From: Chrysomallon squamiferum
Lineage: Eukaryota > Mollusca > Gastropoda > Neomphalida > Peltospiridae
Reading direction: 5' to 3'
Assembly: GCA_012295275.1 (NCBI GenBank)
Contig: CM022667.1
Coordinates: 193,501 to 257,500 of the forward strand
DNA length: 64,000 nt
Position numbers and translations under genes: made by a program. Shown one piece after another: positions 35,103 through 49,029 of this stretch; positions within the stretch are counted from its first letter, which is position 1, and every line of letters begins with the position of its first letter. The notes beneath the pieces were generated by a model, which worked only from the letters and a program-made list of their open reading frames with translations, did not search any database and was not told the DNA's origin.

Positions 35103-35222
35103 GTTGGTAATTTCAAAAGAACAGGTGGAGAAATGATTATAAAAATTCCAATGTTTCAAATATCAATATTATTTTTGCAAAGAGTATATAATTTGTGAAA
35201 TTATGTGCCCAAAATAAATAGA

Positions 35223-35253
<31 letters not shown>

Positions 35254-36785
35254 CACAAAAATGGTGAAATAAATTAAATATCATCTTATTTATGTAAATT
35301 TATAATTTAATTTGTATATTTTACCAGATTTTCTGAATGTTGTTCTTACAAATTAATTGAACAGACAGTTTAAAATTTAGTCTGCGTGAATTTTGGACAT
35401 GGGAGAGTCAACCTAGACAGGTTTAAAAACATTTTTTTTTTAATTTGGTGATGTTTGAGCATATTGTTTGATTTCACACCTGTCAGAAATGTAAAACATA
35501 TATACTGCATATTCTGAAAGTAGAACAAAATGGCAGATATGTTCTTTAACACACTTATGCAGTAGAACAATCAAAATATTATCTTTGATTTTAACTTAAA
35601 AAAGGCTTTAAACTTTTTCCCCCAGACGAATGTTATGGAGGGTTCATGTGTGTAGATTTGCTATAAAGTTAACATATACTGATTTCCAATCAGTTCAAGA
35701 ATTTTGAATTTTTAAAAAATTTCTCGTGAATCTATTACAGACTGATTTGACAGCATTGATGTGAGTGTTGAGTCATCAAATTGTCTGAAAATTATTTTGA
35801 CCTCCGGATAAAATGCTGAGCTCTTTTCTGAAACTTGGGCAATAGCAGTAATACAGTATTTCTTTTAACACTCCTTTTTATTTATTAATCTGTCAATGGC
35901 CAAAACTGTTGCAGGTGAAATACTATTTCAAATAACACCATTTTAAACTGTAAAGATGCAATTATGAAAAAAAAACATATTTGTCCTTTAGAATGAAGTG
36001 TCGATAAACCTTTAATTAATTCATACATTTTTTATCTTTATAGTATAACATACTGGCTAACATTCTACAAATAGTTAATTAATTAGCAATATGATGGCAT
36101 CATTATAATTTAAGCAGTTTATCAATTAGATTTAAAAAAACAGGGTAAGATCTGTTGCACATATGAATAAAATTCCTCAAATTAAATTAATTGGCTAGAA
36201 GAATAAGTTTCTTTCAAGTGTATTTATAATGTTATTACTACAACACAAGTCAAAACAGGCAATTAAAATAAAACTTATTATTCAGGCAATTCTTAAGAAA
36301 ACATAAAGAAAACTGACATTCAGAATTACACTTAATACTAACCTTACCTCGTTTTATAAATGTTACTGAATGGAAAAGCATTTTTCACAGAAACAGTTCT
36401 GAACTTAGAGGTTCCAAATTATATTCAGTTTAAAATCTTAAAACGTAATAAATAAATTGTGTGACATATTATTACTGATGAACCTAACATTCCATATGCT
36501 TAGAAGGCAAATGTCAAAAGTTTATGGCTGAAACAAGACACAGTTTTTTGTTTTGTTTCTGAATGGAATGCCAGTGAGATTCAGAGAAGATGGTTTTACT
36601 GAACTAACATTTTGTAATGTAGGAGTGGTCAGAGATACACAGAAAATACAGAAATATGTAGACATTTGTAGATAAAACTGTTTAGTAAACTTTTACCTAC
36701 ATCTGTTTTTTATTTTATTTTATGATTATTAACATATTAATGTTAATAATGCTATTACTGATAGTAATTAAACAATAATGGTGAT
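35101..36785. other. AT-rich non-genic stretch
   Basis: (AAAT)n at 35215-35252. No supported exon on either strand. Confidence 0.5.
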
Positions 36786-36929
36786 GACAATGATGATGAT
36801 AATAATAATAATAATAATAACAATAATAATAATAATGATGATAATAACAAAACAATAATAATAATGTTAATAATAATGATAACAATAAATATAATCAATC
36901 ATAATAATAAAATGATAATTAAATAATAA

Positions 36930-36965
<36 letters not shown>

Positions 36966-37685
36966 ACTAAGTATGACAATAAATTTAACAAAATCATAGT
37001 AAAAATATAATAATAATAATAATCATAATAATTTTGGCAGCAGTAACAATTATGACAATAATAATAAAAATTATTACATTAGTAATAATAATAAAAGAAA
37101 TAAACAAAAAGGAATACAAATTCAACACTAACTGAACATTTTATTCTTTACTGGCTTTTTTTATACAACAATGCAACTACATACAACAATTACAAGTTAA
37201 AAATACAGTTATTACTGTAACAGCAAAAGGCAAAAATTATTGAGTTTGAATTTTACTAGATCAAAATGTTTCATATTGTTTAATGGCTAGAAAGAACAAC
37301 AAAAAATTATAAATTTTGATTGAAAATAATTTATTGATTTTTGGTACAATATGTAGTTCTAATTACTGATAATTAATTTTTGTTATTGCTTTTTTTTTCC
37401 TTTTTTTTTGGCCCCCCCCTAGAGATCATTAATTTGTAATTCCTTGTTTAGCTTTTCCATGATGATGGTGATGACTGACTGACAGTAATGATGATGATGA
37501 TGATGAATATGAGGCATAAAATGATGATGACTGATAATGATTACAATGATAAACAGATTGAAATGATAATGATGAAAATGGACATCGATAATGATGATTA
37601 ATAATAACACTAATGATGGTTATGATGATGACACTGAAGTTGTCAGTCTTAAATGATGATGATGTACAAATTAAATGATATTACG
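36786..37685. repeat. AAT/GAT triplet and AAAT tetramer fields
   Basis: AAT/GAT triplets (36790-37100), AAAT run (36926-36965) and a GATGAT-rich field (37455-37670). Confidence 0.85.
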
Positions 37686-38187
37686 AACATATACTGATAA
37701 TTACTGACAATGATACCTATGACATGATTAAAAATATACAAAATCTTTTTTCTTAATTTTATTCAATTTGATAGTAAAATCAGGTTTCAAATTTCAAATT
37801 TCAGTTACAATATTTTTTCTATCCATTAACAAACACTTTGAGGTAAAACAGATAAAAAAAAAAAAAAAAAAAAAAAAAAGAAATCGAAAAAAGAACTATA
37901 CAATGAGAATTTAAAACTTTTTTTTTTTAAATTCTTCATTTTAACACAAAAACAAAAAATAATAGTAATAAAATAAAATAAAATAAAATAAGCAAATAAA
38001 TAAATTAAAATAAAAAATCTTGATGAAAATGGATGCTAAATTATTAAAATTGTTGTAACTTCAAGGAACCCTAGAGAGAATTAAAAACTTTAAAACTTCT
38101 CGATGAAAAGACTTACTGTAATAAATAACTTATTCACAAAAATGCAGCTGGACTGAAAAAATGTTCCATTTCAACATACTTTATTTA

Positions 38188-38189
<2 letters not shown>

Positions 38190-38231
<42 letters not shown>
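38190..38231. repeat. (TA)n microsatellite
   Basis: Twenty-one TA units, about 42 bp. Confidence 0.97.
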
Positions 38232-38233
<2 letters not shown>

Positions 38234-38269
38234 TGTTACAGCAGCTTAGTGGATTTGTAATACAGATGA

Positions 38270-39150
38270 AACAGCAGGAGGTCCAAAATGTCTGGATTCA
38301 TGAAAGAAAATTTCTGTCTCGGTATTCTGCTGATCCAAAAACACCTTTCTCAAACACAGTCAGACGTTTCACAAATATGAATGTTCAAAAAGATGCTAAT
38401 TCTGCTCAACATATATATTTTTGATGGTTTTATTAGCATATAGCTGGAGACTCATAAGAAAAGTGATTTGTTGTCACGTTGTCCTATGTCAAATACAGTA
38501 AAAATTAACATATGTGAATATTCATAATATTCTAATTTTGCTTAACCTGTATTGTCTGGTGGCATTATAAACATATAAGAAAATACGGTTTGCTGCAACT
38601 TTCATTAAGGTCAATCCAATATGTCAGATAGAGTGAAATAAATATATTTGCAAATATGAATATTCATAATATACTAATTCTGCTTAACTTATAATTTCTG
38701 GTGGGGTCATAAGCATCTACATTGATTTGTAAGAAAAATTATCTGCTGCCTTCAAATGCCACTTATATCAATCCATTATCATGTATCAAATTTAATGACA
38801 CATTAATATGAATATTCATAATATGCAAATATTTCTTAATCTTAGTTTTGTAATGGTTTTCATAACATGAATGGTAAGAAAAGCCAACTGCTGTCTTATA
38901 TTATTTTAGTGTTCATCCTATACATTATGTCAAAGACAAAGAAACATACAAACAAACATGAATATTTAAAATGTGCAAATATATTTCTAAGTTTTGTTAA
39001 TGGTGTTCCTAACATGTGGTTGATAAGAAACATCAGTTGTGTTCTTGTATCATTATCTCATAAATTATGTCAAAGACATAGAAAACATTATTAACAAACA
39101 TGAATATTTATAATATGTTAATGGTGCCTTAATTCAGGTCTAGAAGTATT
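38270..39150. repeat. Degenerate satellite of about 145 bp, six copies
   Basis: A well-kept box like AATATGAATATTCATAATAT, then GCTAATTCTGCTTAA, recurs at about 38372, 38514, 38654, 38808, 38957 and 39099 (steps 140-154 bp). Between boxes each copy also has TAAGAAAA...TGCTGTC...TATGTCAAA segments in the same order. A lone box lies at 39516. The array ends about 1.2 kb beyond the NAE1 stop codon. Confidence 0.85.
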
Positions 39151-39639
39151 CTGAAGATATATTTAATTGAGAGGTTCCAGGTGATCAAGATAAACAGATA
39201 CACAGAAGAGAAATGAGTGATATTTTATTAATTTCTTTTTTAAACTGATTCTAGTTTTCAAACACCCTGCATAAATTCTTATATTTTTCCAATTTTTAAA
39301 ACTCTTCATCAGAATAAAATCTCTTTGTCTAAATGAAACAGGTGAATACGAAACTGAAAAAGTATGCAGCAAATTGAATTTTTTTATATTTAAAAAAAAA
39401 AAGTTTTTTTAAAATATATAAATAATCCACACTAATTAAATAACCATTAAAAGGATTGAGTATTCGTCAACAATATACATACTTAATCATAAAGCGAAAT
39501 AAATATATTTTCCATTATGAATATTCATAATATGCTAATTCATAATGATATGCTGGAGTGTGTCAAAGCGTGTCATGCATGGTTGCATCTCTTCAGTATG
39601 ACCACATTTTTTCTTACCAGTTTTCAAACAAAACATTAA

Positions 39640-39900
39640 ACAACTGCCTGTATAACTGGAATTATTCTAACACTGTCAATTCCACTTTTTGACAGTCTGT
39701 GGTTGGATTGTGAAAAACCACTGGAATTATTGTCCATTCCAGTTTTTAACAGTCTGTGGTTGTATTGGGAAAAGTAACTTGAATTATTGTCACTTCTTCT
39801 GTTTAACAGTATCTGGTTAGATCAGGATATTAACTGGAATTATTGTTAATTCCTGTTTTTAACAATCTCAAGCTGAATATTTGGTTGGATTGGGAAAAAA
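39640..39900. repeat. Degenerate minisatellite of about 67 bp, four copies
   Basis: Units read AACTGGAATTATTGTCAATT, then CAGTTTTTAACAGTCTGTGG and TTGGATTGGGAAAA, with drift. Confidence 0.85.
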
Positions 39901-39982
39901 TGTAAATAAAATTTTATCTTCAGCAATTGCTAATGGTTGTAATTATGACTGGACTAGGTGAGAATATTTTTTTTTTATTATA

Positions 39983-39994
39983 TTTATTTATTTG
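39983..39994 (-). terminator. Possible NAE1 polyadenylation signal
   Basis: The minus strand has overlapping AATAAATAAATA about 340 nt after the NAE1 stop. A nearer ATTAAA (40320-40315) is only 15 nt from the stop, probably too close. Confidence 0.3.
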
Positions 39995-40334
39995 TTATCT
40001 GCAATACAATGACTGGTGTAAGTTTAGATACAAATGGCACTTGACAAAAATATATACAAAAGATTGTTGAAATAATAATAATAACAATAATAATAATAGA
40101 TAAATAATATATAATAATAAATAATAATAATAAATAAATAATACTTAATAATAACAAAATCACAAATTAAAAACATTAATAAATGCAATGATAATAATAA
40201 ATAACAATAATAATAAAAAAAAATAATGAAACAAAAATGAAAAAGCTCCACAGCAATAATAATTGATGATAATAACAAATAAAAAAAAAATTAATATAAT
40301 AATAAATAATCACTTTTAATAATTAAAAATATCT

Positions 40335-40521
40335 TCACAAACAAATGGTACAGGAGGTCTGTTTCATGGCATTGTAAATAAATGTGTTGTTGAAGGGCAG
40401 AAATTGTCCGGTGATGATTTTGATCACCTCCTGGGCAGCCACTCCGCCCATGAATGCAGACACAGTGTGCAGTTCAGAGGCCCCATACCTGCACCTGAAT
40501 AATAACAACAACAACAACAAC

Positions 40522-40553
<32 letters not shown>

Positions 40554-42981
40554 CAACAACAACAACAATAATAATGATGATGATGATGATGATGATGGCA
40601 ATAACAATAACAATAAAAAATAACAAATAATAATGGTAATAATAATAATAATAACAACAACAATAACAATGATGATCATGACAACGATGACAATAACAAT
40701 AAATAATAACAGAAATAATAATGGTAATAATAATAATAATAATAATAAATGAATAATAATAGTTATAGAACAATAATAGCAATAGCAATAATATTAATAA
40801 AAATAATGATAGTAATAACAATAATAACAACAATAATAATAATGACAATAATGATGATAAAATTATAACAATAATCGTACTAGTAATAATAGCAGCCACT
40901 TTGTGGTCATAGTGATATGATTATTACTATTATTATTATTAATAATAATATATTAATAATGGTCATGTTGTAGTCATCATTATCGAAGGGCTGTCTATAG
41001 CACAAGTAGCATTAGAAGTCATAGTTCAAAACAAACTGTTCTACTACACTTTTAATATATTAGTAAAATACAACATATAATATTAATAACAACTTAAAAA
41101 AAAATATAAATAATTACATATTTAATATGCCTGCACACACACACACACACACACACTTATGTATGGTGAGTGTAAATACGTAGACAGAAGAACTTACATT
41201 TCATGTACATAATCATCTTTAACTGTTGGTGTTAAACCCCAGTCATGGAGAACTCTGCAGACACAAGTCTAGAAATATAAAACACAGCCTAACAGTGTGA
41301 AATTAAAATAATAAAACAGAATTTTAGAAAAACAAAATTATTATTATTTTTTTTTTTTTTTTAATGTAATATTAATAACAAGGTTTCAATATTGTGAATT
41401 GAGTTACAGTATCATAAAAAAAATGAAAAATTTTAAATTATTTTTGTTTTCTGTTTTTAAAATGGAAAATGATTTTGATATAATAATAGACTGACTTTTT
41501 GAATTGCCACTTAAATTAACAGAAACAGACAGACAAACAAAATAACTGGACTTAATTCTTACGTAATCCTGTTATTTACAAACACAGTTTAAATCTTCTT
41601 AACCTGACAGAACAACAGCTTGGCAGATTAATTAAAAACTCTGTTACTCAAGATGAACAATCTCACCTTGACATCCGCTGTGTTTTTCTTTTTTCATTTT
41701 ATTTTAAAAATTAGAAACTTAATTTAAAAGTTGAAGAAATACAAACACAGGTGCACACAAGAGAAGTTGTCTAAACCAGGAAATTCAAAACAAAACAAAA
41801 AAAACAGAAAAAAGAAAAGAAGAAAGTTAACTAATAACAGGATAGAAAATACCAATTTCTTCTTTTTTTAAAATTTTTATTTTTTAAAAAACATTTTAAC
41901 ACAAAATTAAAAAAAAAAAAGTGACATTTAAAGTAAACTGTACTATCTACATGTTTCTATTTTTGATTACAAAAATCTTCTTTTCTAGCTTACCTTCAGT
42001 TTGGCAACATCAGCTTCTACCTGGTCGTTATACCAGCCTGGATAACGATTAAATTCCTCATAAAATTTGTCGACAGCTCGCAGCATCACGTAAAACACAA
42101 CATCATCACCTTCTTCATCTTCCAAATGCATTCCTGTGTATAAATAATAACAATAATGGTGGTAATGATGATGATGACAATGAATGATGATAATGCTGAT
42201 AATAAATATAGCAAAAATTATGATGACAATGATGATGATGAAGATAATAATTACAGTGAAAAATTATACAACAGAAGAAGACAGAATAAGTATCATTTCT
42301 TTACCACAGTACACACATACACACACACAGACATGCGTACACACCAACACATACACACACACACACACACACATACACACACACATACACATACACACAC
42401 ACACACAACAGAGTAAATTAACATTTACTTTTGCTATTTTAAAACATAGTCTAAAATATATTCTGCACACATATTCTGAAGTGGTACACTGAAACATATT
42501 GTAACTGCACTACAGTTAGTTACTTACAAACGAAGGCTCACTGAAAGAAAATAAAATAATAATTTGGAAATATAAAGAATGTTTTTAGACCATCTGTTCA
42601 TACCACTACATTTATTATTATTATTATTTTTTTTTTTAAATCACTCACCAATCTCCTGTGTGTTTGCTTTTGTGTTGTCATATTCATCATGCAAACTCCT
42701 GCATCGTATGACTCTCAGAAACGCTGCATTGTGACCTGTGTGAATGTTTTAAATTATTTCTTGACTGCTCTCTCTATATATAATATCATCAGTTACACAT
42801 TTCAGGTTAATTTTAAATTGGTTTATCATATAGAATATCATTATTATTGCTTTGCAAATAAATTCAAAATGGTTTTATCGTATAGAATAGCATTATTACT
42901 GCATTTCAGATAAATTTTAAATTGTTTTATCATATAGTGTATTATGATTATTGCATTTCAGATAAATCCCTAAATAATAAC

Positions 42982-43026
<45 letters not shown>

Positions 43027-43839
43027 TCAAGCAAATAAAACATGATTGTGAATAAAAATAATCACACATACAAAGAAAAAAGAAAAAAGAAAACAGGAGA
43101 AAAACAAATCCAAGGTATTCCAGGTTGAGAAACTCATCTCAAATTACAAATTAGAGAACCTGTTTTCAAACAGTCAGGATAATGACAGCTTAGTTACGAA
43201 ATCAAAAAATCCTGAAACTGGAGAAATATAACGCCACAAATAATTCACACAAAAAAACCCTAAAAAAACTATAATTATTTTTATGTTTTATTAGTAATTT
43301 TTCATTATATTTTATTTAATTCAATACATATATTTATTATTAAAGTTTTTAAAATTACTTACATAATCATACACATACATACTTGCATACATATGGATGC
43401 ATACTCAAACAGACATACATTTTAAAGTGAATGTTTTTACATTCCACACCAATTAATAAAAAAAGATTTATATATAAAAAAAAAACAAAAAACGTCCTCT
43501 ATTCTTTAAAATAATAATAATTATTATTATTATTCTGACATACACAATATTAAAGTTTACTTACAGAATGCCTTGATATCACCGTCAGTAATGATTTCTG
43601 TTACCTGCAAAGAGAACCGAATAAGGTATAATAAAAACAACAATTTGTAAATATTATCAAAATCATCAAGAGTATCAGTTAAACAGAATTCAAAATAAAA
43701 AATAGTTAAAAATGTATTAAGATAAAATGTGAGGTATGTGGTTTGGAGATTTCTGTTTTGTATCATGTTTCTACATATGTAGCCATTTTTATATTTGGTG
43801 TGACTCTCTGAGGTTAAGAAAAATAATGAAAGAGACAGC

Positions 43840-43883
<44 letters not shown>

Positions 43884-44636
43884 TGTGTATATGAATATGC
43901 TGGCTGAAAGTGGAAAATTATCTCAAAAACAAACTTGCAATTATAAAACTTTTGTTTATAAAGAATTACAATTAACAACAAAATAAATTTTATGTAACAT
44001 AAAAATACAAACATCATCAAACATTGAGCAGAATAATGAATAATATGTTTTGAACTAAATAGATGAGGTCAGTGTATTAAATGAAATTAACTAGTCTATG
44101 TATTATGTGAAATATACTATTGTAATTAATTTACGTTTTGTATATATTATTAAGATATTAGATACTCTACTCGTTATAAATATATAATCAAAATTTAATT
44201 TTAAAAATATCTAAATGTAAGTGATAATAATAAGAACTAATCTCTTTGGATAAAATGATAGATTAAAGGAGAACAAGTTATTATTGATGTAAAAATTACA
44301 AAAGTATGATATGCATTTGACAGAGAAAGGGAGCGAGAAAAAGCGAAAGAGAATGTTCAAATTTCACAAACATTTAGTGATACAATCTTTTTAAAAATGA
44401 AATCTATCTTTTTAATGTAACCAACAAATTATGATTATATATTTGCAGTAGTTATATTATTTGAGGTAAGTTAATAAATATTTATTAGGATAATTATTAA
44501 TATAATTATACATTCTTCAAGCGAATTTGCATTTTACGAGCAAAACATTACCACAGAATAAAAATAAAACTTTATTTTCACCATAATAATGTAGGACACA
44601 TTTTCTATATAGCTGTCTATTTCATCTTATAAGATT

Positions 44637-44678
<42 letters not shown>

Positions 44679-45348
44679 GATGTACGTCTTTTTATTTCAT
44701 TGTGTGTATGTTCTGTGACTGTATGTGTATGTATATATATATATATTCTGTTACTGAGATTTCACTGAAAAATAAAAGTAACAGTTTATAAACAAATATT
44801 GTAAGCCATTTCACTGTGCATCAGATCCAGGATAGCATGCATAGGATGCAGATTAATATTTGCTGAGGACTCAGTGTTAAAAAATAAAAAAACACAGGAC
44901 ATGCAGCAGTTTTAACCCTTTCTGTGCTGTGGCCATTTTATTTTATTTTATTTTATTTCAGTTTATTTATTTATTTACTTATTATTATCATTATTTTAAT
45001 GGAGACAAATATTCAAGCATGCATTTCATGGGCAAATCCTCTAATGTGGCATAGGTATGTCAAAGACAATACATTTTGTTAAACTGTTAAATACTGAAGA
45101 TTATATGCCTTGACTTTTTCTGTCCAACGAAATCCTATTGATTATGTATTTAAGAAACTGGTATTTATTTATTTAAAATATATACTTCATAAACTCACAT
45201 TATATTCATGGTATCTCAATAAAAAAGAAAGTATTTCGATGGTAATGGAATAACAAAATATTGTAACCAGTATAAACCTTGTTCAGTATAAAAAAAAGTA
45301 ATATGGTGATAATGGTGTATATGTTGGTTGTCACAATATGATGATATG

Positions 45349-45434
<86 letters not shown>

Positions 45435-45566
45435 AGGTTACACTTGTTTGTATTTTCTTTGTGTTTAGTCAAATTGATTCTTGCTGAAAAAAACAGAAAC
45501 ATTTAAAAAACTGAATAATTATGTTTTCTGAAAGGAAAAAAATTATATAACAGGGTATATTATCTC

Positions 45567-45602
<36 letters not shown>

Positions 45603-48600
45603 CGCAGATTTACACACTTTATAAACTATGCAGCTTACACACTTACCAGCAAACTGTTTATAAATACAGAGTGTAGGCTACAATGTTTTTTACTTTGCTG
45701 AAGTACAGACATATCAACTCAAATTGTTCAGTTTTGAGCTAGAAAGCCAAGAAGAGGTAAAAAAAAATTAAAATTTTTTTTAAAAAAATCATTTTAAAAT
45801 GTTTATTACTGGTTTATCCTGACAAGGAGTTTTTCTCTTTTTTTCTTCTCTTTTTGGGTGTTTCCAGTAAGAGTAGTTATAAAACCAGTATGACATATTT
45901 TGTTAATTTTAAATAAGCTACAAATGAACAGGTAACTAAATTAGTATGTATATAATGTGTGTGTGTGTGTATGTGTGTGTAACGAAAGAATACTAACAAA
46001 GTATGTAAAAAATTCATGAACAGCAATGCTAACAAATCATTTTTATTTATTATAAATACCAAAAATTATTTAAAAAGCAATGCATTATTATTTTTTATTT
46101 AATTATTTTTATTTCATTTCATTTTTTTTTTTGAGTTCTTTATTATTTATTTATTTATTAATTTTGTTTGTGGATGTATATATATGTGTGTGTGTGTGCG
46201 TGTGATTGCGTGTGTGCATGTGTGTGTGCATTTGTGTGTGTGTAAAAACACTGCCTACATGTTAACATGACACTGGTTACATCCTTTTTTCTCTTACTGC
46301 TTGCTATGTGATCATCTGTCTGTGGAAAAAATTGTTATTTGAACAGCAGAAGGTTTCCTTTTACTTATTACCATCACAAAAGCATCTGCACATAACAAAT
46401 ACAGTATCAAAATCTGTGCTGAATGCTTTTAAATGCTTCTGTATTCATCAGTAAGTTTTTTTAGCTACTTTTTTTATTTTGTGAAACCCTAATGAATTAA
46501 AAACCACAGGATCTACGTATTTCACCAAAAAATGACAATTATTTTTCTTGACTAGCGATGCACATGTAATTTATTTTCAAACATGGCACAACACAAGACA
46601 TAAAAGGAACACAGTAGGAGAACCTTAACCCACAGGCTAGGCGTCTGAAGTGTGAATACTTTTCGAAAACACTGAATAATAAATTATTTCTTCTCTTTTC
46701 TTCAAATGATGACAAAGTATACTAGAATTTTGCAGTTCTGGGAAGTACCTATAGGACTTGTTTCAAGATATTAACAGGGTAAAATTATGACATGTTATAT
46801 CATAAATGCCCTGAGCATCTGAAGGCTTCACACATCTTTGAATGGTACATGTCTAGTGAATAATCTTTTATCTGGGATGGTGTTTTTGGTCAGGACTGAG
46901 GTATCATATGTCACAAGATCTATTCTTAACAGCAGGCTCATTCAGGCATTTTCCCAGCCCAGACAAAAGTGTGTTTTATCAATGGGGGGAATGGTATACT
47001 TTCCTGTCTGTATGGAGATATAATAGGGATTGCATGCAAAACAAACATCCTTTTTTGCCATCTAAAAAGAAAATATCCCATAGCATGGTGAAAAATGGAT
47101 CCCTGTTTCTTATTCTGTATTTTTCTTAAAAAGGTGTAACTAACCATTGATGTCAAAAAAAAAATAAAAAAAAAAAAAAAAAGAAAGAAAGAAAAAAGTT
47201 TGTGAGGCTGTCATAAATAAAAGATTTTATCTCACATTTACATTATGAACAAAAACAGAATAATGGGTCCTTGCTGTTTATGAACATATATTTTAGAAGA
47301 GAAAAGAAAGAGATGATTTTTTTTTTAGGATTATTTTCTTAAGGACTGGTGGATGATAAACTTTTGAAAGAATCACAAAGTTATTATCATATATTTTAGA
47401 AAAGAGAAGTAGAATAATTTAGTGGGAACCATCAAATTATTATTAAAAACTTTTGTTATAAATTATTAGTAAAAAAAAAGAAATAAAATGTTAACTGTGA
47501 CCTTTTGACCACAAATACAACCAACAAGCTTTTTTTTTTTAATGAAATTACCTCAAGCATTTTTCTAACCAATAAAAAAATATTTAAAGATTACAGATAT
47601 TATTTTAACCAGAAAATATTTATTTTTTTCCTTTTAATCTTATGCACCCATTTGTTTTGCTTTTTCATTTTAAAAAGATTTAAATGATAACAAAAGCACT
47701 ACTGTTAAAGAATGTATTCAACATTTTTTTTTTACTGACCCTGTAACATATTTCCTAAGAAATATCAGAAACAAAATAAATTTTTACAAGGTTTAATATC
47801 AGTTGAGACTACAACTTAGTAACTTCATTTTTGTAAATATATTTTGTTTTATTATCTATCTAATAGAAATTGCTATTTTGACTCAATTTTGGATATCAAA
47901 TCTGAAAATTTAATGTATCATATTTAGGCCATGTTTTGTGGAGAAAATAAAATATAAATAAAATAAAATAAATAAAAAAATAACGTGAAACCAGAAACCA
48001 AAACAGCTAGTCAGTCCTAAATATCTATGAAATGATGTCATATTATCTATGAAATGATGTCATAATTACTGAAACAGTATAAGCAGTTGATGACTAACTT
48101 TCATAAACATATAGAGAATACTATATTTAAACATATTTTTTGGTTCGTTTTTATTTTTGTTCTTTTTAAATCCCTAAAATGATTCAGAATATATAATTAT
48201 TTGAGAATGAAATTTTATATGGAATGTCACAAACACCTTTCAGAACAATTCAAACAGACATATCCAAAATATTCTTAACAACTGAAAGACTACAAATATT
48301 CAATAAATAAATATAAAATGCAATAAATACTTTAACATGAACAAGTTCTTAAAAAGTGACCTAACAACAAAGATGTATGCATGTATGCATTTTTAGTGTC
48401 ATTACAAATACAGTCAGACCATGTTAATTTTAGTGTGAATAAAAAAATCTCTGAGTAAGCAAACATGTTCTTCACATTTTGCTAAATATGTTAAAAAATA
48501 AAAATAAAATATAGTTAAAACCTTATTAAAAACATAATCCCTAAATCTATAAAACCCTAGACAGTAGGATTTCGTTGGACTCGGGTTTTGCTCTAGCTGA

Positions 48601-48797
48601 GATTTTGCTTATATTTTCATTTTCAGATACTAGATTTTAAAAGGGGTTAAATCAGTGAGTGAATGAATTTCACTGCATTTGAATTTCACTTAACATTTGC
48701 CAGAAATAACACTGAACTTTCAAAGAGACACTGAAAGGGTAAAAACAGAGTGAAGGAGAAATAATAATAATAACAATAACACAAAACATGAAACAAA

Positions 48798-48841
<44 letters not shown>

Positions 48842-48894
48842 AAAAGAACTGGGTAAGATACATTGTTATAAAATAAACTAAAAAGAAGAAATAC

Positions 48895-48937
<43 letters not shown>

Positions 48938-48991
48938 AGCAACTTAACTGGCGTTAGCAATAATAATTAATAATAATAATAATAATTTAAA

Positions 48992-49029
<38 letters not shown>

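Noticed and set aside
40335-40899. Leu/Ile/Tyr/Asn-rich frames overlapping the last NAE1 exon
   Set aside because: Only 40335-40494 is coding. The rest is intronic AAT/AAC repeat read through.
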